Shown here piece after piece: positions 58,565 to 64,000 of a stretch of DNA of 64,000 bases (position 1 is the first letter of the stretch; every line of letters starts with the position of its first letter). The notes under the pieces were generated by a model. The model was not told the DNA's origin. It made no database searches and worked only from the letters and a program-made list of their open reading frames with translations. Origin of the DNA: Acholoe squamosa (taxonomy: Eukaryota > Annelida > Polychaeta > Phyllodocida > Polynoidae); NCBI GenBank assembly GCA_949317995.1, contig OX439046.1, positions 58,135,774-58,199,773 on the forward strand, read 5' to 3'. A program made the translations under genes and the position numbers.

Positions 58565-58861
58565 CACTCAAAACCTGGCATTTCCAAAACTAGTCACTGG
58601 TGACGACTTTAGGTCCTCAGGTTGACAATACCTTAAACAACAACCCTAGGTTGTCAAAATAACAACTGTAAGTCATTAACCTGATGACCTAAGTTGATAG
58701 TATGACAACTCTGTATTGTCAGTATTGTCAAACTAAGGTCATCAGGATGATGACTTAAAGTCGTCATTTTGACCACCTAAGGTAGTTGTTTTAGGTATTG
58801 TCAACCTGAGGACCTAAAGTGATCACCAGTGACTAGTTTCAGAAGTGCCAGGTTTTGAGTG
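58565..58861. mobile_element. MITE with ~69-bp inverted ends (GACCTAAAGT family)
   Basis: The left end CACTCAAAACCTGGCA through AGGTCCTCAGGTTGACAATACC is mirrored almost perfectly by the right end. Between them is a series of degenerate ~20-bp words of the type GATGACCTAAGTTGATAG in both orientations. The homologous place in unit 2 (61,897-62,161) has lost most of the left end. Confidence 0.85.
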
Positions 58862-59445
58862 TTGTTCTGATTTCTCTAAAAGTATTTCACTTAGCCATTC
58901 AAAAACTCTACATGTATTATTAACATTATACTTTCCTCCTCATGTGTTAGTGGCAATCAAGTAAACATATAGAACTGTAGAAATCCACTAAAATAGTTAC
59001 AATATGTTTCAACAAAGTTTATTTAAACAAAGTTAATCCACAAATCATATCATTGATGCTTTTCTTTTCTTTTTCTTCTTTTTGAATATCGAAAATGCCA
59101 CTTTACATTTTCAAAACATTGATCGGTATGGTCGAGAAGAGAGAGAACTATGAGTGAATGTTTCATTCAAGTATCATATGTGTACACTCATAAAGTGTTT
59201 TGGTACTCACAGGGTCTTACGAGAAAACAGCATGATATTGACATATAGAATATTAGTCAGTTTGTGTTTTCAGCACTGGAAGAGGCCCTTCGTACTGACA
59301 ACTTTACATGAGCAAGATGGTTCTGACAACATGTGAGTGACGTTCCCTGAGGTAATTGAAGATGGCAGTGCCGACAGGTCAAAGCCAATACAGAGACATC
59401 ACTGCACATAACACCATAATTATCCATATCCTCTTTTCAGATCAT

Positions 59446-60240
59446 GGGCAGAAAAGTGGTCTCAACCACATTCTCAGTGTAGTCCCCTCTAGTAGTAGAC
59501 AGGGTGTGACAGTCAGCAAAGTCCACGGTCTCCCCTGTGTTTACACAACCCATCCAGTCCACATGGCTACTTTGAATATGCATTATTCCTAGGTATCCAA
59601 ACACACTGTACAGATAGCTGAAGTCTATAGGGCTAAGTCATTAATAGTTCTATAATTGCCTGAGTACTGACCTTTAGCTTCTTGAGGGTAAATTGTAGTT
59701 AGTATGGCAGTGACTGGTAAGCTGTAGGCAGTCATTCCCTTTGGTCAGGTAGCCACACCATGAGTAGGAATTCCGTGAGCATTTAACATTTAGCATCTGA
59801 AATAATACACTGTAAGAGCTATACAAAGCAGATACTAATACATTTTCTAAGTTTATTCTGAAAATGAGGAAGTTATATGATTGAACCTAAAAAGTAGGCC
59901 TTACAAGCCTATTTATCATGTGTATATGAAATGCAAGAGGGTGAGATATTGTCAACTTACCCAACAAATACCCAGAGGGCAATGTAGTTAATTGGATTTT
60001 TTGCCTGAAGTGGTCTATACAGAAACAATCATTAAGTGTGCCATATCACCTAGCTCAGTGTAAGAGTGCTATGGTCAGATGTTGTATCCCTAGGAATAAT
60101 GCATATTCAAAGTGGCCATGTGGATTGGATGGGTTGTATAAACACAGGGGAGACCGGGGACTTTGCTGACTGTCACACCCTCTCTACTACTAGAGGGGAC
60201 TACACTGAGAATGTGGTTGAGACTAGTTTTCTGCCTGTGT
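59446..60240. mobile_element. Foldback element with ~148-bp arms
   Basis: The left arm (about 59,446-59,593) reads GCAGAAAAGTGGTCTCAACC to ATTATTCCTAGG. The right arm (about 60,088-60,237) is its reverse complement with few differences. About 495 bp of unrelated sequence lies between. A third, direct copy of the right arm is at 63,510-63,640. Confidence 0.85.
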
Positions 60241-62219
60241 TTCAGATACAGTCATAAACACATTAAATATACATGAATTAACCTCTTTATAAATATTCCC
60301 GCCAATTCCTGGAATGAGCCACAATTCTAGCTCCTGGTCGCTAGCATCAGCAACCTAAACTAAGATCGAGCCGACAAGGCTACCGGGTATTTGGTAATGG
60401 CATGATGCAATCAATCCTGATGTGTATTCCTTAATAGCCCCCACACTTGATCTATCATTGACTATTTCCAGGAAGGGGATTTCCATCAGGGGGATTTCTG
60501 GGTAAAGGATTTCCTGGCACCATATGGAAATAACAGAACTGCTGCCAACCTGTACATATAAATATGTAGGAGCCCTCACTAACTGATACAGCTAGAAATG
60601 ATCCAATGGTTAGCTACCCCATATCAAATTACAAGGCATGTGTGTACCACTTTGACTTAAAGGCATGCATGACCAGTCCTATTGGCCAATGCCAAGGTTG
60701 CATTTCTGACCATTAGTTCTACATTAACCGTCCACACATGGACCAAGATATGAGAGTGTAAAATCTCATAAACGTCTGCATGAAAATAACTATTCCATTT
60801 CCCTGTCATGCATCTTTCCTAGCACCCTTCATATGTCCAATAAAACACTTATTAATAATGCAGGTATTATTTCAGTACCATATTCAGCAGGCTTGCTGTT
60901 TAAGCTGCCCGTTCACATTTGTCAATCGGATGAAATGTATTCCTCAATTTCATCAGTCCGCCTGTGCAATAGTTTCAGGGGTATCATTAATTTGCAAATG
61001 CTGGCCTTTTCTACATAGCCAAAGAGTCGGTTATTAATCAACACCTTTTTTCATATATGCAGTGATCCCTTTTTGAAACACAAGGGCTATAATTATACAT
61101 ATTGAACTAATATTCATATTTATCAATAAAATGCCTGAGAAATGTCATGTGAGTATCTTCCGGGAAATGGCCTGATTCAATGCATAATTGTTGTTGTTTC
61201 CTTGATTCGACTGCAAGTGTTGAAAAGTAAGCTTGAAAGGACAGGAGGGCCTTGCCAAAAGAAAACGAGGATGAACCTCTGTAAAAACTTTCAAAGAGTG
61301 CTGAGGAAAACGTGTAGGGTCTTGTTCGTTTTCATAGTATTGACAAAAAAATTACAGAAAAATCTATTGAAAACTCTTTTGGAGATGTAGCAAAACGTGC
61401 ATGTTTTCTCTAAATGATTATCCAAACATTTTTTTAGCAAGACAAAAACGTGCACATTTTCTTTCTTGGTTCTTGTTTCATTTTTGGCAAGACCCTCCTG
61501 ATAGCATGAATTTATAGCTTTCATCTGGCTTAACAACAGACAAATGCCTGGTTTTTACTGTAAATCATGGGTGGTGATTTTGCACAGCATTATATCGGTG
61601 ACATGACAATACTTGTTATATAATAAGGCATTTTCTGTATTGGACAACAGATTAGGAAATGTATATTCTGGCCAAGATAAACCCAGGAGAACCTGCACTG
61701 TTTTGGAGTCAATTGTTCCAACATGGTTGAATAATATGGTCAAATAACAAACTCCTAGAAAATTTAATTTGACAAATGAATTCTTGAGGATAAACTGCAG
61801 AGGCACTGCAAGAAGAAATCCTCATTCAATATAGGCTAGATCTCAAAATTGAAGTCTGCGAGAAAGGCGGCTACTATCAGAAACTGTAACTCCACTCAAA
61901 ACCTAAAAACTCCACTAAAACAACAACCCTAGGTGATCAAAATGATGACTGTAAGTCATTAACCTGATGACTTAAGTTGTTAGTATAACAACTCTGTATT
62001 GTCAGTATTGTCGAACTGAAGACTTAGGTCATCAGGATGATGACTTAAAGTAATCATTTTGACCACCTAAGGTAGTTGTTTTAGGTATTGTCAACCTGAG
62101 GACCTAAAGTGATCACCACTGACTAGTTTCGGAACTGCCAGGTTTTCAGTGTTGTTCTGATTTCACTAAAAGTATTTCACTTAGCCATTCAAAAACTCTA
62201 CATAGCTGATATATTGCAA

Positions 62220-62233
62220 TAATATTAACATTA
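62220..62233. repeat. Penelope target-site duplication, left
   Basis: TAATATTAACATTA, repeated at 63,452-63,465. The unit 1 homologue at about 58,917-58,930 has it once. Confidence 0.88.
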
Positions 62234-62620
62234 AGGTGTGTGAACGTGGCTTGTGCCTCCTCCTACCATTACCGCGTGAATGACCGATCGACCGGTGGCC
62301 TCTGCCTTCACTGGTCAGTCTCACTCTTCCCCCACCAGTGTTGTTTGGTGTGTCCCTGTACTGTGTATTTGTGGGTGGGCTGGTGCTCTGTGTGGAGTGT
62401 GGTGCCTGTGACCACCCCCCCCCCCTCTCACTGTTGCCCTAGTCAGGTGAGTCCACCCCTCTACTGGGCGTGTGTATGTCTCCCTGCTCACCCCCTGTTG
62501 AGGAACAGGGGTCTGTTTTTCCACATATTTCACTGTTGGGGTATTGAGGTCCGTATGGGCTTATGAATCTTTACATCATTCACCCCTTCTGAAGGTCTCA
62601 CTGGACCTGTAGCATATTCA

Positions 62621-62655
62621 CGCGGTTTCGACCCTTCTGGCTTCTCGTCAGGTGG
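62621..62655 (-). ncRNA. Hammerhead-ribozyme-like core of the Penelope element
   Basis: The minus strand reads CCTGACGAGAAGCCAGAAGG then GTCGAAACCGCG. CTGACGA and CGAAAC are the two invariant core strands, and a short helix (CC-AGAA-GG with flanking pairs) can join them as helix II. Penelope-like elements are known to carry minimal hammerheads in their terminal repeats, which supports the call. The cleavage-site side (UH after helix III) is not convincing: GUG follows where GUC would be expected, so it may be inactive. Confidence 0.5.
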
Positions 62656-62891
62656 AACTGACGGAGGTACATTGTCAGCCATTGTATGTATAACACTGGT
62701 ACATACGGTGTGTTATGGTGAAACTTATGGTTTATTAAAATCTAGGATAGCTCACCTGATTTTATAAGTGTGTATTTCTTTCATATACACGTGAGCAAGG
62801 CTCCGTATATGTCGGTGGTCATTCTGAGTAGTGTACGACTAAACACCTGTTTAATTGATGGGTTCTGATAACGTGGCTTTTACATGGGCGA

Positions 62892-63450
62892 TTAGCCGTA
62901 TTTGCTGTCCTTCGTGTTCATGCCTTGTGGGCTTTTTGTGCGAAGTTTTTCTATCCATTTGTATTCTATAAGTGTGAGGAGTCTCATCCCCTCTTCACTT
63001 TTAGGATGTCGGCTGACGAAGTCTACGATGTAGAACTTTGTATCTGCCGATCTTGCATGGTCCTTCTGATTGAAGTGCCATGCTACGTCCGTTTTTCCTG
63101 TTTGGTTGTCAATGGCCCCTATATGTTCCCCTATACGTTTTTTTATAGGGCGTTCAGTTTTGCCTACATACTGTTGGCCACATCTAGTGCATTCCAGACA
63201 GTATATGACATTCGAGCTCATACAGGTGACATTGGTTTTTGTGTGGTGTTTTCTCCCAGTTGTTTTTGAAATGATCTGGCCATTTTTGTCAATTTTTTGA
63301 CATTTTTCGCAGTTGATCATTTTACATATTTTCTTTTGCTTACACTTTTGTTGTATTGTACCGTCGGGGGGACCCTCACTCTCGGCGAATGAGTATCTCG
63401 TCGCTGCCCTGACTAGGTTGTCCTTGAGATTTTTTGGACGTCTTTTGCCT
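62892..63450 (-). pseudogene. GIY-YIG endonuclease end of a Penelope-like ORF
   Basis: The open frame runs from the insertion edge (63,450) to a stop at 62,892, about 185 codons. It begins with the Penelope connector RRPKNLKDNLVRA, followed by a Lys/Cys-rich stretch (QQKCKQKKICK, INCEKC) and the GIY-YIG nuclease: VIYCLECTRCGQQYVGKTERP, then KKRIGEHI, a WHFNQKDH word and a C-terminal EEGMRLLTLIEYKWIEKL helix with the catalytic-type Glu. This domain nicks target DNA for retrotransposition. There is no start codon of its own and no reverse transcriptase, so it is a remnant, although the domain itself looks intact. Confidence 0.9.
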
Positions 63451-63703
63451 TTAATATTAACATTATACTTTCCTCCTCATGTGTTAGTGGTAACCAAGTA
63501 AACATATAGAACAAAGTGGCCATGTGGATTGGATGGGTTGTATAAACACAGGGGAGACCGGGGACTTTGCTGACTGTCACACCCTCTCTACTACTAGAGG
63601 GGACTACACTGAGAATGTGGTTGAGACTAGTTTTCTGCCGGTGTTTCAGATACAGTCATAAACACACATGAATTAAACTCTTTATAAATATTCCCGCCAA
63701 TGC

Positions 63704-64000
63704 CTGGGCAGTCTCCTCATCCTGAAACACCCCCTTCCCCATGTGCAGCACACCTCTGTCATGTTTCATCACCCATCCTACTTTAAACACCTCATTTACC
63801 CCCCGCCCTTCCCTCAACCTTAACACCCACCAAAACACCTGTAACAGCCTGTTCTCTTGAATACCCACCCCCCCACACACACACACACACACACACTACC
63901 ACCCCTTGTTAATGTTCCACGAGCCCCTCCACTCCTCTCTCAGCCGTCACCCCAGACACTGAGGAGCGTTCAGGGCGCCACCCTGTGAGTGTCAGACACT
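63704..64000. other. C-rich tail, no gene seen
   Basis: GC-richer sequence with many CCCC and CACC words and a CA run (63,866-63,895). The 78-codon minus-strand frame crosses the simple repeat and has no domain. The window ends here, so a feature may continue beyond it. Confidence 0.45.
63866..63895. repeat. (CA)n microsatellite
   Basis: An uninterrupted run of about 14 CA units, preceded by a C homopolymer. Confidence 0.9.

Larger units (their letters stand above)
56965..60310 (+). repeat. 3.35-kb tandem duplication, unit 1
   Basis: Unit 1 starts at GGAATGAGCCACAATTCTAG and its homologue starts 3,346 bp later. Shared stretches: 56,965-58,978 with 60,311-62,233 plus 63,452-63,505, and 60,106-60,305 with 63,510-63,703. 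Unit 1 has about 1.1 kb (58,979-60,105) that unit 2 lacks. Small frames such as the 61-codon one at 57,499 are present in both units but show no domain, and their neighbourhood is littered with stops. Confidence 0.88.
62234..63451 (-). mobile_element. Penelope-like retroelement, 5'-truncated
   Basis: 1,218 bp between two 14-bp copies of TAATATTAACATTA. The minus strand carries the end of the single Penelope ORF, with its GIY-YIG endonuclease, and then a 3' region with a hammerhead-like core. The reverse transcriptase part is absent. Truncation at the 5' end and a target duplication of this length are usual for Penelope-like elements. The empty site in unit 1 proves the insertion came after the tandem duplication. 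Confidence 0.88.
60311..63703 (+). repeat. 3.35-kb tandem duplication, unit 2
   Basis: Second unit of the tandem pair. It is interrupted by the Penelope-like element and lacks the 1.1-kb middle part. Homology ends at the CCCGCCAATGCCTGGG word near 63,703, where unit 1 would start again. Confidence 0.85.

Noticed and set aside
1..64000. CRISPR array, bacterial operons or phage modules
   Set aside because: No evenly spaced identical repeats with unique spacers. Coding density and element types are those of an animal genome.

Overview
This window is non-coding, repeat-dominated DNA from an animal genome, most probably an invertebrate. It is AT-rich. No reading frame longer than about 210 codons is intact, and there are no operons or bacterial signals. 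Every protein homology I can support belongs to a transposable element: a Ty3/gypsy LTR retrotransposon, a Penelope-like element with a GIY-YIG endonuclease, and a fragment of a non-LTR (LINE) reverse transcriptase. tRNA-derived SINEs, many short inverted-repeat elements (MITEs), two adjacent minisatellites and microsatellites fill much of the rest. I could not support any host protein gene and cannot name the species.

Layout. Positions 1-7.7 kb: unique-looking DNA with two MITEs, an (ATG)n microsatellite and a SINE pair. Positions 7.7-18.8 kb and 20.0-39.7 kb are two diverged copies of one segment in direct orientation (C1 and C2), made different by later insertions. C1 carries a chain of long-terminal-repeat-like MITEs (13.9-15.5 kb) and a CpG-rich 1.2-kb block with a near-perfect palindrome (16.3-17.5 kb). 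C2 carries a complete but dead gypsy element (22,215-33,867, genes on the minus strand). C1 at about 9,159-9,180 is the matching empty site, which fixes the ends of the gypsy insertion and its 4-bp target duplication. The gypsy element is itself hit by a 2.15-kb DNA transposon in its protease and by two MITEs in its 5' LTR.

Positions 40-48 kb hold a third copy of a 270-bp module, several foldback elements, SINE heads, an 83-bp and a 106-bp minisatellite, and a second member of the DNA-transposon family that broke the gypsy protease (45,200-45,672, GGTC...GACC ends, 4-bp target duplication). Positions 48.5-49.3 kb hold a LINE remnant. Positions 50-57 kb hold MITEs, including one of 0.9 kb whose arms are minisatellites. 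Positions 57-63.7 kb are a 3.35-kb tandem duplication. Its second unit carries a 5'-truncated Penelope-like element (62,234-63,451) with a 14-bp target duplication, a GIY-YIG domain and a hammerhead-ribozyme-like core. The last 300 bp are a C-rich tail with a CA run.

The coding remnants do not work together as a host pathway. Their value is as a layered record of insertions. The parts most worth a second look are the gypsy element's putative env-like third gene and its Arg/Asp/Ser-rich gag tail without a visible zinc knuckle, the GGTC/GACC transposon family, the CpG-rich palindromic block, and the Penelope ribozyme.
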